A stretch of DNA of 64,000 nt from Takakia lepidozioides (Eukaryota; Streptophyta; Takakiopsida; Takakiales; Takakiaceae): the NCBI GenBank assembly GCA_030704615.1, contig CM060734.1, forward strand, positions 10,042,001-10,106,000. The letters run 5' to 3'. Below, one piece after another: positions 45,168 to 58,300 of the stretch; position 1 is the first letter of the stretch, and each line of letters starts with the position of its first letter. The notes beneath the pieces are model-generated. The model was not told the origin of the DNA. It saw only the letters and a list, made by a program, of their open reading frames with translations, and did no database searches. The translations under genes and the position numbers were made by a program.

Positions 45168-46925
45168 TTGGCCATCCGTAGTAGGTCGGAAGGCCGTACT
45201 CATCTTGAGTCTCGTCCCCATCTTCTTCCAAAGTGCCCTCCAAAATTTACTTGTAAACTTTGAATCGCGGTCCGAGACAATATCCTTCGGGAGCCCATGA
45301 TGCTTGAAGACGTGGGCGAAGTAAAGTCGCCCAGTCTCCTGCGCCGTTGTCGTCTCATTGGTGGGATGAAATGGCCCATTTTACTGAACCTATCCACCAC
45401 CACCATGATTGCATCAAATCATTTTGACAGCGGCATGGCAGTCATGAAATCCATCGAGACGCTTTCCCAAGACCCCTCTGGAATCGGCAAAGGTTGTAAC
45501 AGCCCCGCTTGCTTTTTGTACTCGCTCCGGTTTTGTTGGCATGTGGTGCATGTCTTGACATACTCCTCGGCCTCCTCCCTTAGTTTGGGCCAGAAATACT
45601 CTTTCTTCAAGAGTACCGCGGTGCGTTTGGCTCTGTCGTGGCCCGCAAGCAGGCCATCGTGGCATTCTCTCAAGAGACCATCTCTAATCCCTCCCTTCGG
45701 CACATAGAGGCGCTTTTGCTTGTACCCGAGCAGTCCATTGTGCAACTGGAACTGCGATTTAACTCCCATCCTCAAGTCCCGCATTACGGACTTCGTCATC
45801 TCATCCTTCCAGTAAGCCTTCTGGATCTTCCTTTGGAGCGTCGTCTCGCCCCTGTACACCAACATGAACTGCTGCTTTCTACTTAAAGCATCGGCCACCA
45901 CATTGTCCCGTCCCGGTTTTTACTGGATATCCACGTCGAACACTGCCAAAGTGTCTTGCCACCTAAGTTGTTTTGGGGACAACTTAGGCTGCGTGGCAAA
46001 ATACTTCACCGTGACATTGTCCGTGAACACCTTCACCGGGTTGGAGCCAACATAGTGGCGCCAAAGCTCAAGGCAATGCACCACCGCCTTCATTTCTTTC
46101 TCGTGCGAAGGCCACCGTCGCTCCACTTCATTCAGTTTCTTACTTTTATAAACCACTGGACGTCCATCCTGCATGAGCACACCCCCAATTACGAAATCCG
46201 ACGCATCTGTATGAATCTCAGATGGACGGTCGAACTCCGGGATTTTCAGGACTGGAGCTTCCGCCATCCGCTGCTTCAACTCGGCAAAAGCTTGGGCACA
46301 AAATGTGTTCCATACCCATACCTTGACTTACACAGAAGGTCTGACAGCGGCCCCGCGATCTTGGCGAAATTTCTCACATACTTTCGGTAATAGGAGGCGA
46401 GTCCTAGGAAGGATCGCACTCCCGGGACCGAAGTCGGAGGCTCCCAGTCCAAGATCGCCCTCACCTTTCTATCATCCATTTTGATCTCATCCTATGTAAT
46501 CACATGCCCTAGGAACTCCACTTTTGTGACCCCGAATTCGCACTTTGAAGCTTTGGAATACAGCTTCCCTTCCCGCAATTTCTGGAACAACCCTTTGAGG
46601 TGCTTCAGGTGCTCTTCCTTTGTTTTTGAGTACACCAAAATGTTGTCGATGTACACGATCACAAAGTCATCCAACCACTCTTGGAAAAGTCTGTTCATTA
46701 GCGTGCTAAAGGTTGCTGGTGCATTGGTGAGCCCAGAAGACATCACCAAGAACTCATATGAACCATATCTTGTCATGTACGCGGTCTTCTCCTCATCTCT
46801 TTCTGCCACTTTGATGGTAGCCGTTATTCATAGCCCTGTAATCGACACACATCCGCAGCGTCCCATCCTTCTTGTCTGCGAATAGCACTGGGGCTCCGTA
46901 GGGTGACTTACTCGGCCGGAACCTT
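45168..46925 (-). pseudogene. pol: pol remains of chromovirus copy 3
   Basis: 45419-45901 is the best preserved integrase N-terminal region in the window: GLLAGHDRAKRTAVLLKKEY and CTTCQQNRSEYKKQ form the HHCC zinc site, then SMDFMTAMPLSK. 45920-46279 is RNase H (IHTDASDFVIGGVLMQ). 46276-46479 and 46492-46809 are RT palm and thumb, with YIDNILVYSK, where the second catalytic Asp has become Asn. The RT to RNase H junction shows the same frame change as copy 2. Confidence 0.9.
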
Positions 46926-48770
46926 TGACATTAGATCCTTGAGCTGAACTCCTCTCCGCGGTGGCAAGCCGCTTGGTAAATCCTCCGGCATCACATCCTG
47001 GTATTTCTCCAAGATCCCCTCGATCCAATTTGGGCTCGGCTCCCTGTCGCCTTCTCCCTCCACTTGTCTTACATAAAGCAAAAATTGGGGCTTGTGTGGC
47101 TCCTCCACGGCCCACTCCTTTGCTAACAACAGGTTTATTCGCCCTCCCACTGGGTTGGCCGTTTCCGACACCCGTAACACTTTGCCACCATTCCCACACG
47201 GTAGCGTGACTATTCATTTACGGCCATCTATGACCACTCCGGATTTGCTCAAAAAGGTCATCCCCAAAATGAGATTCACTCCATCAATCTCGCAAATGGT
47301 GAAGTTCTCACGTCCTCCCAATTCCCGAGCTGAAGAAGAACATCGAAGGCCAACCTCGTCGCCAATTGTGGTTCTCCTTTGGCAGAACGCATTTCAATAG
47401 AGGCCCCCACGTCACTGTCGGGAGCCCTAGCTTCCGTGCCGTTACCGGTGTCATGAAGGAGTGCGACACTCATGTGTCCACTAACAACGATACGTTAGTT
47501 CCGGAAATTATCCCACTCAGGAACATTAACTGACTCCCTTTACGCAAGGGGCTAGTCTCCTGATACAACTCGCAAGAGTAGTTGCCTACCTTGTAAGTCT
47601 TGGTGACCACCGCTTCCACCAAGCGGCTGATGGAATCTTCGGACAGCTCCGTGGTCGCCCGAGTCATGTTCAATTGTCAGGGTTTCATGCACTTCTTAGC
47701 CATGTGCCCGGGCTCCCCGCAATTAAAGCACACTCCATCGAAGGTCACTTTTTGTCCGCCATAAGCAGCCGCACTTGATTTTCTTTTCGGAGCACCGGGT
47801 GCCGCCTTGACGTGTGAAGGCCCTCCCTTTGATTTCCATGTGCAATTGTCACCGCGTCGCCTATCCCACTCCTCTTCCGGTCGGAAGGAGTCACCCTCCC
47901 GCCGGGTCTTCTTGTGGTTTAGCTCCGTACGGCCTTGTCTTTCGCCCCTAGGGACATCCGAGAAAAATTCAGCCCTTTCAATTGTCTCGTTCAAAAATTT
48001 TGGTGGCCTTTCCTCTAACTTCCGCCTGGCCCATGGGGCCAGTCCCGCCACAAAGTTGAAGACCATTTCTGGTTCCGCCATATCCGCGACTTCGAGCAAC
48101 AGCACATTGAAAGCGTGAACATATTCCCGAATGTCATCCGTTTGCTTCAAGTTCATCATCTTGTCCTAGGCGAGCCAGGACGCGTTGAAAGGCACAAACT
48201 GTCTTTTCAAAAGTTCCTTGAACCCACTCTAGTTCAAGGTTTCTAGGTTTGGCCCTTAGTCATGAAGGCGCTTCTGCCACCATTGTTGAGCATAGCCCCT
48301 CAAATAGGTGGGCGCCACTTCCACCCGATCCTCGTCACTCAACTTGGCCGCTCGGAAGTACTGCTCCAGCGCCAAGAGCCAGGTGTTGAGTGCCTTCCAA
48401 TTTTGGACGCTCTCAAAGGTGTCGGGTTCCTTAGGCTTCACCTTAAACTTTGCCTTAATGGAAGTGACATTAGTCGCCCTCATCACGTCTTTCAGCGTCC
48501 TGCCAAACTGCGTCAACAACCCTTCCCAAAAGGTTGCTGGCATAAGGAGCATCTGTTGGTCTGGCGGAGCCTCGGGAAGTCCTCGGGCTCCGACTCCCAA
48601 AATTCCTCCCGTTCTTGAGCGGCCTCACTTTCAGAAGCATGAATCGTCTCTTCCAATTTCCGCTTCGGTGACACGTCGCCCCCACCGGGCTCACCAGGAT
48701 CATCATCTTTCGGGCTGTTCCGCTTTCGTTTTGCCTTGCCCGACCCCATGATGAGGCCGATCTCAAGAAC
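46908..48770 (-). pseudogene. gag: gag-protease remains of chromovirus copy 3
   Basis: 48256-48600 and 47677-48159 encode capsid and zinc knuckle CFNCGEPGHMAKKC. 47470-47673 ends at LVDT of the protease active site because of a stop (ACACTCATGTGTCC in place of the ALHSF part). 47276-47473 and 46908-47180 carry the rest in other frames. Compared with copy 2 the knuckle is intact here. Confidence 0.9.
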
Positions 48771-48804
48771 GATCGCGTACTGAACTCTAAGCTCTGATAC
48801 TAAG

Positions 48805-49350
48805 TGTCGCGCACCTCACTTCGGTAAGCTCCCCCTTCAAGTCATAGTTACTCGCTTTGATGCGCGCGCCTAACTCCCAAACTGGCCGCCGGGCCAACTC
48901 GGAGCTTTGGCTGCTCACCGGGACATAATGGTCCCCCTTTACTCCTCCACCAGACCCTCGCTCAATTTTAGCATGTTGGAAATTCCCTTTGGTTGTCGGC
49001 AGTCCGGAACAGCTCGGTTCTAGAATCGAGGGTTTTCGTGGTGGTTTGCCATAAAATGACTGGGTTGTTTGTGAAACCCCCGCGGACAGTCACAAAAGTA
49101 TATATAGTGAGTAGTAACCCCGAGAACGGTGCAAGCCCGTTGGTGACCAAAAATTACTGAGTAAGCGTACGAGCCGGAAAGCGACCAAGGTGTGGGGAGC
49201 TGTTCCGGACTGCCAACAACCAAAGGGAATTTCCACTAGGCCCAAATTAAGCGAGGGTCCGGTGGAGGAGTAAAGGGGGACCGTTATGTCCCAGTGAGCA
49301 GCCGAAGCTCCGAGTTGGCCCGGCGGCCAGTTTGGGAGTTAGGCGCGCGC
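48805..49350 (-). repeat. Fold-back 5' LTR of copy 3
   Basis: 48805-49015 is the LTR start in normal orientation. From 49016 to 49350 the sequence is the reverse complement of LTR positions equivalent to 48861 through the TATATATA promoter part and on to the ACCCTCGA block. The arms 48861-49015 and 49187-49350 can pair; the 170-bp loop holds TATATATAG near 49100. The normal right end (GCGACA) is absent. The primer site at 48791-48802 has one changed base. Confidence 0.9.
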
Positions 49351-49860
49351 TTGGGCTTTTGGAATTGCAACACCTGCAATTCGTTTTTAAATGCTCAAGT
49401 GTTTCTGTTGATGGTATGTACCAAGGGTGGTGTTTGTCCTGGTTTTTTTTTTTTTTTTAAAAACAAGACTCCTTCAATGATGAATGACATCTGAATCCAG
49501 GGTGATGGTTGTCTTGGAAATCCCACCCTCCCACCCTAACTTTTCATGTACTTTCAAGAAGATGACATGAGTTTCTATCAAGTAAGATCCTGTCTATGCG
49601 AGGTGAAGTTAGATAGTGCTTTGTCATGAGGCTGATTTGTCTTTATTTGACAATGACAGCACTTGTCTTGTCTGTGCCTTGACAAGACATATTTATCTTC
49701 CCTCTGTTTTTTGCCCAGTGTACTTAGTGGTTTCTGTACACACTATCTACCTCTCACTTGTCATTTTCCAGTCTTCTTACTTTGATGTTCTAACACCTTT
49801 AATGGCTTTTGCAGAGGTCTGGCAAAGCCATGGGGTATCAACCCCCTATACCTCCATAAC
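49351..49860 (-). repeat. Dispersed repeat R1, copy 2 (49500-49860), after 150 bp of plain DNA
   Basis: Reverse complement partner of 36270-36660. AAATCCCACCCTCCCACCCT (about 49528), CTTGTCTTGTC and TACTTAGTGGTTTCTGTACA mark the shared blocks. 49351-49499 includes a T18 run at 49442-49459 and no gene. Confidence 0.8.
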
Positions 49861-50699
49861 AATAATATGGAGCAACAAATCCCTCATAAGGTATGATCCT
49901 CTCCAGCAAAAATATGTTGGTTGATTGGGCATGGAGAGTAAGGCATCCTTGATGGTACCTGAAATAAACATAGAACATCTAAATGACTTCTGAATGATGA
50001 TATTCTGAGCTAGGCCCTAGTAAGACAGCCTGCTAGAGTATATGTACTGTACACCTTATACATGATTCGGTCAGTGCACATTACTCCTGTTAGCTGGTCT
50101 CCTGTAGCCGATGCCTTATGTCAGTTTTAGATACCTTATGATATGAGTGACTTCCGTGTCCTTGGCTCAAGTGCTTCCATGTTTCTCCTGGTTATGGCTT
50201 TGCTCTTTGTAGCACCAAAAAAAATACCCAATCTTACTATGTTGCTGGAAGATGGCTTGTTTGAATCAGGGGCAGTAGACTACTGCCAGTGGCTGAAGAA
50301 CACAAGTTCTTATTTATACCTTTGGGTAAATTGGTTCTAACCAAAAAGTTGGCTGATATGGTGGGAAGATGTGCAGTAGTCTGTTGCCATTGGTTGAAGA
50401 ACACCTGTAATTTCTGAACTCTTGCCAAGTTTGAATTATGTTGTGCCAATGTTCACTCGTAATCTGAGAGCAGAGAGAATGCAGGCATTTTATCCATTTG
50501 GTATTCAAGTCCAAGGATAGAACTACATTGTAGAGGGAGAGCCTTACGAGAATGGGTCTAGTATGCGCACTCCCTTACGGGGTGAGTGCATACCAAACTC
50601 ACTCCATAAGGGACTGCCATACCAGGGGTTGGATGGTGGGTGCCCCCTCTCTCCCTCTCTCCAATTATCTGTTTGGGATTAACGATTTTTTTCCTTAGC
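49861..50699. other. No gene; short direct repeats
   Basis: GCAGTAGACTACTGCCAGTGG at 50271 and GCAGTAGTCTGTTGCCATTGG at 50373, each followed by GAAGAACAC, form a direct repeat with 102-bp spacing. A CT-rich run lies near 50640-50665. Confidence 0.5.
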
Positions 50700-51040
50700 C
50701 TATCTGGTTTGGAAATACCTTCTTTCTAATCCCTAATGGAATATGTTTTGGATTTCATCCATACCGGATGAAAACTATATCAGGTACACTCCCTAACTGG
50801 ATGTTTTATTGTCTTGAACTTTACCACTGAGGATGTAGCCTGCAATTTTTCATCCATTACATCATTCCTCGATGTAACCATAACGGATGTAAGCCTAAGA
50901 GGATGTAACCTTAATGAAAGTGCGAAATTTCATTCCCAGTGGATGAAATCGCGGGATGGTTTGCCTAACCGTCTCTTTGCCCTAAGCACAGCACGATACT
51001 CGTGCTTGTTTTCTCTGGTGGAGGGCGATGGCGGCTGAGT
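50700..51040 (-). repeat. Dispersed repeat R2, copy 2
   Basis: Reverse complement partner of 37850-38045 with shared ACGATACTCGTGCTTGTTTT (about 50992-51011) and GATGGCGGCTGAGTG. It contains many GGATG/CATCC words, as in copy 1, and is longer than copy 1. Confidence 0.75.
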
Positions 51041-51169
51041 GCTCGAGCAGCACGATCTGCGCGCGCTTTGTTTTTTTAATGCGCGATGGCGGCAGGTACT
51101 TCCATTTCCCGTGCTAGCAAACGACCTACTACTGTGTTTGCCTGCAATCGTTCGCATTCATGAAGCAGC

Positions 51170-53613
51170 GGCGGTTTGATGAGGGAAGGGTCCTGATCCC
51201 AGGTTGAGATAGAAGACCCCCATTTCAGAAGGGCTAGCGATTGAGGGCAGAATTTTACTTCTAGAAGGGATATCAGGTTTTACACATAGAATTCTGCAAT
51301 AATTGGGACGTCTAGGAGAAGAGTAAAATATTATGAAAGGAAGGGGATTTTGGTAGAGACTTACTTGGTGATTGAGAATTTGAACCGGGATTGGTTGGTG
51401 AAGGCAAGACCGGATCAGCCAGGCAAAGGAATTCCTTAAATTGAGTGGGATGACTCTGGGGTGGAGGCTGCACGATGCCTTACTCAGCTGGTGCAGAGTT
51501 GTGATTGGAGTCCGAGGACGTTGACAGGGGAGAGGTGCTCCGAGGATTGTAGGAGGGTCGAGGGGGTTCCAATGCGCGCTGGAGCTCCATCTGCTCATTT
51601 ACTCTTTCCCCTGTGTCCCCAGTCTGGCATAGAGCAGGGTGAATGCTGCGTTTATGAATTCTCTTGATATGATAAGTGCCTTGTTGTTGGTTGGTGGTTG
51701 GTCGAGTGGAGGCTCCTTGATCCAGAGACCTTGGCCTCGCATTTTTCCTTGAAGTAGATCCATCTCTTCCATGAGTGCCAATGTTTGGGTGTTGGGGCTG
51801 AGAGTCGGGCTGAGACCCGGGTATTGTTCAATGTATGACCCCCAGGTGATGATCGTGTCGGGCTGCAGGGTATACCTTGGCAAGTGTGCCCCCAGAAAAC
51901 AGTGGATCCTGTAAGTGAGAGTGCTTATAGGAGAATTTCCCATGGTGTGTATGGCCATTATGTCCTGAACATCCACCGAGGTAATCCAAAGAGATTCCAT
52001 TCCAACTCCATGTCTTGCCGTCGCCAAGAGTGAAGGGGATGGCCCTCTTTTGAAGATGATTGGTGTGATGCAAGCTGCCTTGGGGTTAGCCACCGGTAAT
52101 GGTTGTGAGTAGTCTTTGAGAGTGAGGCGAGGGAAGGTTTGAATGTGAGAACATAATTTAGCAATGATTGGGTTAAGAGCTACTGTGGCACGTGGCTGGG
52201 CTGATACTGGCTGGGGTATTTGGATGTTGGAGCTTAATGGTGGAAGAGGCATTGGGGGCGGGGGGGGGGGCATGATAGGAGGGCCTGCTCTCTGGGGGGC
52301 TGCTGACTTACTCCCAGTGGGAGTTGCGAATATGTTGCTTGGACAGATGGAAGGGTGAAGTTCCCGCCTAGGCCTGAATTGAGAGGGCCCGCCTCGCATA
52401 GCATTGGGTCCGTATAGTTTTTTTTTTTTTTGTAGATAGGAGAGGATGAGCGCTGCAGGAAAGAATCCCAATTGAGTTGAGGTTCCTACTGAGGTAGATT
52501 GATAATCCCAGGTGCAGAAGAAATATTGAGGTGTCTCGTGGGATTGAGAGCCCTTGGATCCGTGGGTTGTGCTGTTTGGTTGACAGGGGTACCCACTTAT
52601 AAGGCTGCCCTGTTTCTTTTGGATTTAGGACAGTCAATTCTCATGTGACTCGTTTGGTCGCAGATGTAGCAGGCAGTAGCAGAAGTGTCTTCAGTCACTT
52701 TAACCGAGAAGAAATTCCCCTCCTCATCAATAGGTAACCGTATGAATTCCGGCAGGATGACATCTGCTGGCATTGCCACTACAATTTTTGGAAAACCCGA
52801 ATCATTGAACCTGGAGACGATGGTGGTGTTTTTCCAAGCCGGGTTCTCCTTGAGTTTCTTTGTGCACATATCTGGATCAAATACGGACATACATCCCAAG
52901 TAGACCCCAAAATGGTTCCCTATATTTGGAAGAAAGAATAAATACTCGTCAAGGATGTATGGTAGAGTAATGATCCTTGGTGCCCATACCTTGCCATTCC
53001 GATTCCCCAATGCTTGCGTCCATGGGAAAATATTGACATTGTGGCCTTGAAGGTGTGGATTAAAGGAGAGGGCCTTGTCTGCCGCTTCCTTGGAGTGAAG
53101 CATGATAGAGTAGAATCCTTTGCTTCTGGTGTGATAGAACTGTTGGGTTATGTCCCATGTGCCTCCCAAGTGCATTATAGCCCAATCTCGGGCGGCGGCC
53201 CGATCCACATTCTTGCCAGGGAAGTGCAAGAGCACCCCATGCCCTTGAATTTCCAACATGTGCCCTTTGAGGTGGGACACATCTACCTTGACAGTCGACG
53301 TGTTTTTGCTCATAGCAAGCTGGAGCTTGGTGATGTCCTGGAGGTGATCAGACTACTGGGTTCTGTTTACCTCTAAAGGTGAATTGGCTGACAGGTCGGT
53401 GTCCTCGCTGTCAGGCGTATCGAGAGAGCGGGGAGTGCCAGTAGATGGAAGCGGGCGGAATGCTGGGTGGTTGCTCGTGAGGGATTGATGTGCCAGGAAA
53501 AACCCGGTGCCAGAGGATGGCTGGGGTCTAAGGATGGCTGGCAGCCTGGAGTGAGGGTGGTGGGTCATGCTGGAGGATGATCCTCTGAGGGGCCTGCTTC
53601 CTGAGGGGCCCAT
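51170..53613 (-). pseudogene. LINE ORF1 with DUF4283-like region and CCHC zinc knuckle
   Basis: On the minus strand: N-terminal S/P-rich part (53353-53613), a TAG at its end where CAG TAG stands, then 52597-53313 with a DUF4283-like fold pattern (VDVSHLKGHMLEIQGHGVLL, ARDWAIMHLGGTW, GKVWAPRIITLPY) and the knuckle CYICDQTSHMRIDC. 51599-52471 carries a P-rich middle (PPIMPPPPPPMPLPPLSS) and a C-terminal part with ALIISREFINAAF. It is typical of gag-like ORF1 of plant L1-type LINEs, whose ORF2 tail type is seen at 62650-64000. At least three frame or stop defects. Confidence 0.7.
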
Positions 53614-55391
53614 TATATGGAAGAGAAGTGAGAGGAGTTAGGGGGAAGAGGGCTGGGAGGCCCGGAGAGAGTGAGGGAGAGAGGGAGATGAGCTGCCAAA
53701 GATGAAAATTGAGGGAGGATGCGAGGAGAATTCAGCGAGCAGAGAATGCTTGGGATTCTACGAGCAATTAGAGGTCGCCATGAGCTGGGAAGAGAGCAGA
53801 GGGGGCTGGAAACGTGAGCGAGCTGCGAGTTGTCTTTTCAGCACTCCTTAGGTGCTGCGTGGGAGAGGGACCAGTTATGAATGGTGATAGTCAGAGGTAC
53901 AGGGCTTGGCGGCTGGAGTTAATGGAGGTGGAGAATCATGAGGCTGAGAGATTATTAGCTCAGATGTGGTCGGGGAGGGATGAAGGGTTGATTTCGGTAA
54001 GCGTTGTGGATACAAGCTGGTACTAGGTGGGGGGAGGAACTCAGATGAGGAATTAGCGCATTTCATTTTCATTATGTCAAGTGGTGATGATGGCGACAGG
54101 TCTGGGCCGAGGTTAGAAACGAAAGGCTTGGGATCCACGAGGGGAGGTTCGGGAGACGTGCCCGGAAAGCTGAGAGAGGCTTCGATGAGAGAACCTCTGA
54201 TTGTTTTGGACCTTGAAAAAAACTAGTAATGCCAAGAGAAGGTGAGGAGATTTAGGGAGCTTACAGGTTGAGTAATAGAGCCTTTGGAGCTCAAAGCATG
54301 AGTGCAAGTGAGGTTGAGTAAGCCAGAAGACGCTGAGGCTGAAAGCTTATAGAACTGAAAAAAGATTGTTTTGAATGATTAATAGCTCTCTATAATCGTC
54401 TTTAGCAGTAATGAGCGATTAGAGAGCTTGCAGGCTGTGACCTGGTGCTGGAGGATCTCAAAAACAAGGATGTATGGGGCAGGGAACCGTTGAACGGCTC
54501 TCTCTCTCACAGCCTCTCTCAGCCTCTCTCACCGCAAAAAGCAGAGCTCACATCGCTCAGCAATTCCAATATTTTAGCAAGTTTTTTTTCGAAAACTCCA
54601 AACTTGCAAGCCCTCTAATTTTAAAACTCTCTTTTTCTTTTTTCGCCTTTTAAACAAATTCGCCAAGGCTACAATCCCACTATTATTTATTAAATAATAA
54701 TAATAATAATAATCTCCAAGTGCACGGCAGCACTTGCTTTGGTTTTGTGAGAAAGGGTTTGGAGGTTTAATTTCCCCTGTCCTCAAGGGCCCGAATTGTC
54801 AGCAGCAGTCGCTCACAGGTTTCCTTTAAATACCCTTTTAATATGATTTAAAGGGCCTCCGTCCCCTTTGAATTCCACGTCAAAAAAAAATAATAAAAAA
54901 AAAAAAATCCTGTCGGGTTATGCTTGTGACACTTTGAAAATTATCATATCAAGGCAGCATCCGTGGGAGGTAGAAGCCTCAAGAGTTTGGCCCTCAAGCG
55001 CCGCAAATACTGAATCAAATTCAGAACATAAGTGCAAAAAGCAGACCATGAAGACAATCTCCCATAATTGAGCACTAAGCATATATTCTCACAAACAATA
55101 TTCTTGGGTCAATTGTGGGTACAAGAGCGATTCTCTTAACAACAAAACATCTGCAGACGTAGTGTCTATGTACAAAAATGAGATCACAATGTGCCTTTCA
55201 CAATTGAAATTGACTACCAGCATTTTGCTGAGGAATGCAGAACTAATGCTGACAATTACAGCACTTGGCCCAACACACTATTCCATGCGACTGTACACGT
55301 CAGGCAACTCTAGTTACTAGATCACAAGTAAACTCCATTGTTTAGGATTTGCATAGAAGAGTTGTTGAGGAATGCGGTGGTGCAATCTACC
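53614..55391. other. Leader of the minus-strand LINE and plain DNA
   Basis: 53614-54560 is G/A-rich on the plus strand (C/T-rich on the LINE's sense strand), fitting a 5' UTR. A CTCTCT tract lies at 54500-54535 and an (AAT)n microsatellite at about 54691-54712. 54880-54907 is A-rich. No gene from 54713 to 55391. Confidence 0.5.
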
Positions 55392-58300
55392 TTATGCATA
55401 ATGGGATTTTACTGGAAGCCCACTCTCTTTCCAGGCACCCTAGCCACCTCCCATGTCTGTGACCCCTGTGAATTCCTGCCGCACATGAAGTAGGAGACTT
55501 CAACAAAACCACTTTAACAACCACTCTAACAAAAAGTTGATCATGATGCATCAAGACAAAGTCCACTTCTTTTACTTGTGACGTGGGGACGCATGTGGTG
55601 GAAACTGCCAACCACCTACTTAGCACTCAGGGAAGGCAGTATGGGATTCCAAACTGGTAAATTCAATTTTGGTGGGTCCAAAATCTGCCCTCCTTAGCCC
55701 ACAAGCGGATACTTAAAGAAAGAAAAAGAAAGAATAAACACCCACGGGAGGCCCAAAGAGCCCAATGGGGGGAGACAAAAGGAGAGCCAGACAGAGGGAA
55801 ATCTTGATAGAGCGAGAAAATTCACGCCCTGTGACAGGATTTGCACATAATTGGCAACTTTCATCTATAACACGACATCACTGCTATTTGTTTAACTTGG
55901 CAGCAGGGTAGTTGTGTACCGCAGCTCGCAGCTCTGCTGCAGCCATCCATGAGCGGCGTCCACTCTGGCAGGCCTGCACCCACATCACAAGAAATTCAAC
56001 TCTTTCTCAGTATTAAAGGGACCCTTGATGCTCCAGGGTAAGAACAATCCTGAATTCATTAACGTACACTCCACAGATCCTAATCATAAATTATAGGTGT
56101 CAGTTCAAATGGTGTGATTTGGCATCATGCTTTCTCACCCATCAAGACAAGTCAAGAGGCTATGCAAGCCTTTACTCACAAGCACATCTCTTATCTCCTC
56201 TCTCTCTCTCTCCTCAAAGGTAGGTTCTGTCTATTTGTGTTCTGCTCAAACTGGGCGTGGGGTCAATGGCCACAAGGCTATGGCAAACAACTTCTTATGC
56301 GTACATTCTCTCTCTCTCCCTCACAAGCAAACCCTGGTGGGTGCGAACCCAACAGGTTCCAGGAGGGTTAGTTTCCTGCGGGGTCAATGGCTGTAAGAAG
56401 CCAAACTTCACAGGGAATGGCATGAGTACATTCTCTCTCACAAGCACAAATCCCATGTGATGAAACCTTACCAAATACCTCCAAAATCCCTCCAAAATCT
56501 TGACTCCAATGGTTCACTCCTAGGTCATGAACTCCAGGAATAGATTCAGATGAATCTCGTCGTCCTTGTCAAACTGCCGTGACACCTCCTCTACAAACTT
56601 CAGGTTCTTGCTCATCCCTGCACCCAAACATAAAATTATCTTCCGGTGAGTCTCATGAAGCATTGTCTCAAGTGTAGGTACCGGATAGACATCTGATGCT
56701 AATATGCCCACTTGAACTTGGTAACAACAAGGGGTACAGTAAGCAATCATTGTGTACATTTGGTTAAAACACCTTGAAACCTTCCATAGATATGCAGAAT
56801 CCCTACAAAGTACACATTTTCTACATTATTACCTGATATGACGCCACTATTCCTTCCATCTAAGGACCATCTACTGTGGAAATGCAATGGGTTCTCTGTT
56901 ATAAATTCCTGGAGCCTAAAGGATTGCTAACGTCAAGCTATGGATATTAGCGTAGAAAGAGAATATTAGCACTATAAATTCATCTCCAAAATTAAATGTC
57001 AGAAAACCTCTGTGAGATAGAGGGCTACAAAGAGGAGTTAGAACCTGGGCCAGTTTTGACGAGGTAGGGGATGTTGAGGGAGCCTTCAACATGACTGCCT
57101 GCAAATTCCTCTGGCGTCCTGCACAGATTCACATCATAGGTTTTCCCTGAATTGTCTGACAACTTTCCATACTTCAAGAGCATGAACTCAGAAGGGACAT
57201 GATGGCCGAGCCACTCGAGGAAAGAGAAGCCCCAAGAGCTTTTCAACCCTTTACATGGGCATTGTTACCACTTTCCCATGCAATGACAGAATCAATCTGA
57301 TAACTAGAGTGTGAGAATCCAAGGTGAAACAGATCAAGCAATGAATCCCACCCCTTTACTTTCTCCGGACTGAGCTTAATGAAACTAGTGAAGGGCTTAA
57401 AGAGTCGGTTCTCTCAGCCATAGGAATTTCCCAAGAGATAAAAGCAAAGATTCGAACGGATGCCAACCTGACATTATGGCAAGAAAATAGGGTCAATACT
57501 GTGGTCTAAACAAGCTAAACTGGGACAAGTCTATGTGTCATATTCTTCAAACACTACGAGAGCATAAATTGACCAGGAATAGAATGTACTCATAAGACGT
57601 TGTTTGCCGTAGCCTTGAGGCCATTGACCCCGTGCCCAGTTTGAGCGGAAACCAAAGGGACAGAACCTACCTCTGCCAGGGGCTGACATTGGTAGTAAGA
57701 CTTACCTTTATACATAGAATTGATTCGGGTTTTCCAGATATCCTCTAGAAATCCCTTCACACAAGCATCAATCTGCTGTGTGTGATTTGCCCAAAAACTA
57801 GGCCTCAGAAGGGCCTGGGCTTTTGGCTCAGCCTCGAGACTTTCAAAGTTGGTAAACAGAGGTACCGGCACAATTCTCTTGATAGATTGGGGGAGAGCTT
57901 CTCTCTGGTGAGAGTACCCCGGACAGTGAATCAGAAAATGAATATTGTCTTCGGGTTGCCCACACAACGGGCAATTGCACTCTCCCTTTCCTCTCTGCTT
58001 CTGTTCACTGTTCAAAGGTAGGCTTCCTGCCCTGAGTTTAAATTTCAGTCTGGTGCCGAGAGTGGGTAGACCCTTGAGGTCATCCATGATATCCTCTCCC
58101 ATGTCACGGACTGGAAACAGGTTCAGGGAAGTTTTCTGCCTAACTTCATTTGCATCAGACAATTTTCTGGTAACAGACATGGCTTTGGACACTACAGTCT
58201 CTAAGTCAGATTTATCCAGCAAGGTCAAGACTTGCAGGTCCAGATTCAGATCCTTGAGAATCTCTTCTACTCTCTTCTGCCGGGACTTAGCCTGTTTGAC

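Larger units (their letters stand above)
45168..48804 (-). mobile_element. Ty3/gypsy chromovirus, copy 3, truncated and deleted
   Basis: Homology to copy 2 starts at about 45168 (matching about 9890, within the integrase), so the integrase C-terminus, chromodomain and 3' LTR are missing. Then follow integrase zinc-binding part, RNase H, RT, protease and gag on the minus strand up to the primer site at 48791. A deletion near 46810-46925 removes the RT fingers and most of the palm start, and the gag-RT linker; the remaining junction reads [12 protein letters not shown]. Confidence 0.93.

Noticed and set aside
50143-50340. Small plus-strand frame (GSSASMFLLVMALLFVAPKK) as a membrane peptide gene
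   Set aside because: Hydrophobic but isolated, without splice signals, conserved neighbours or a family I know.
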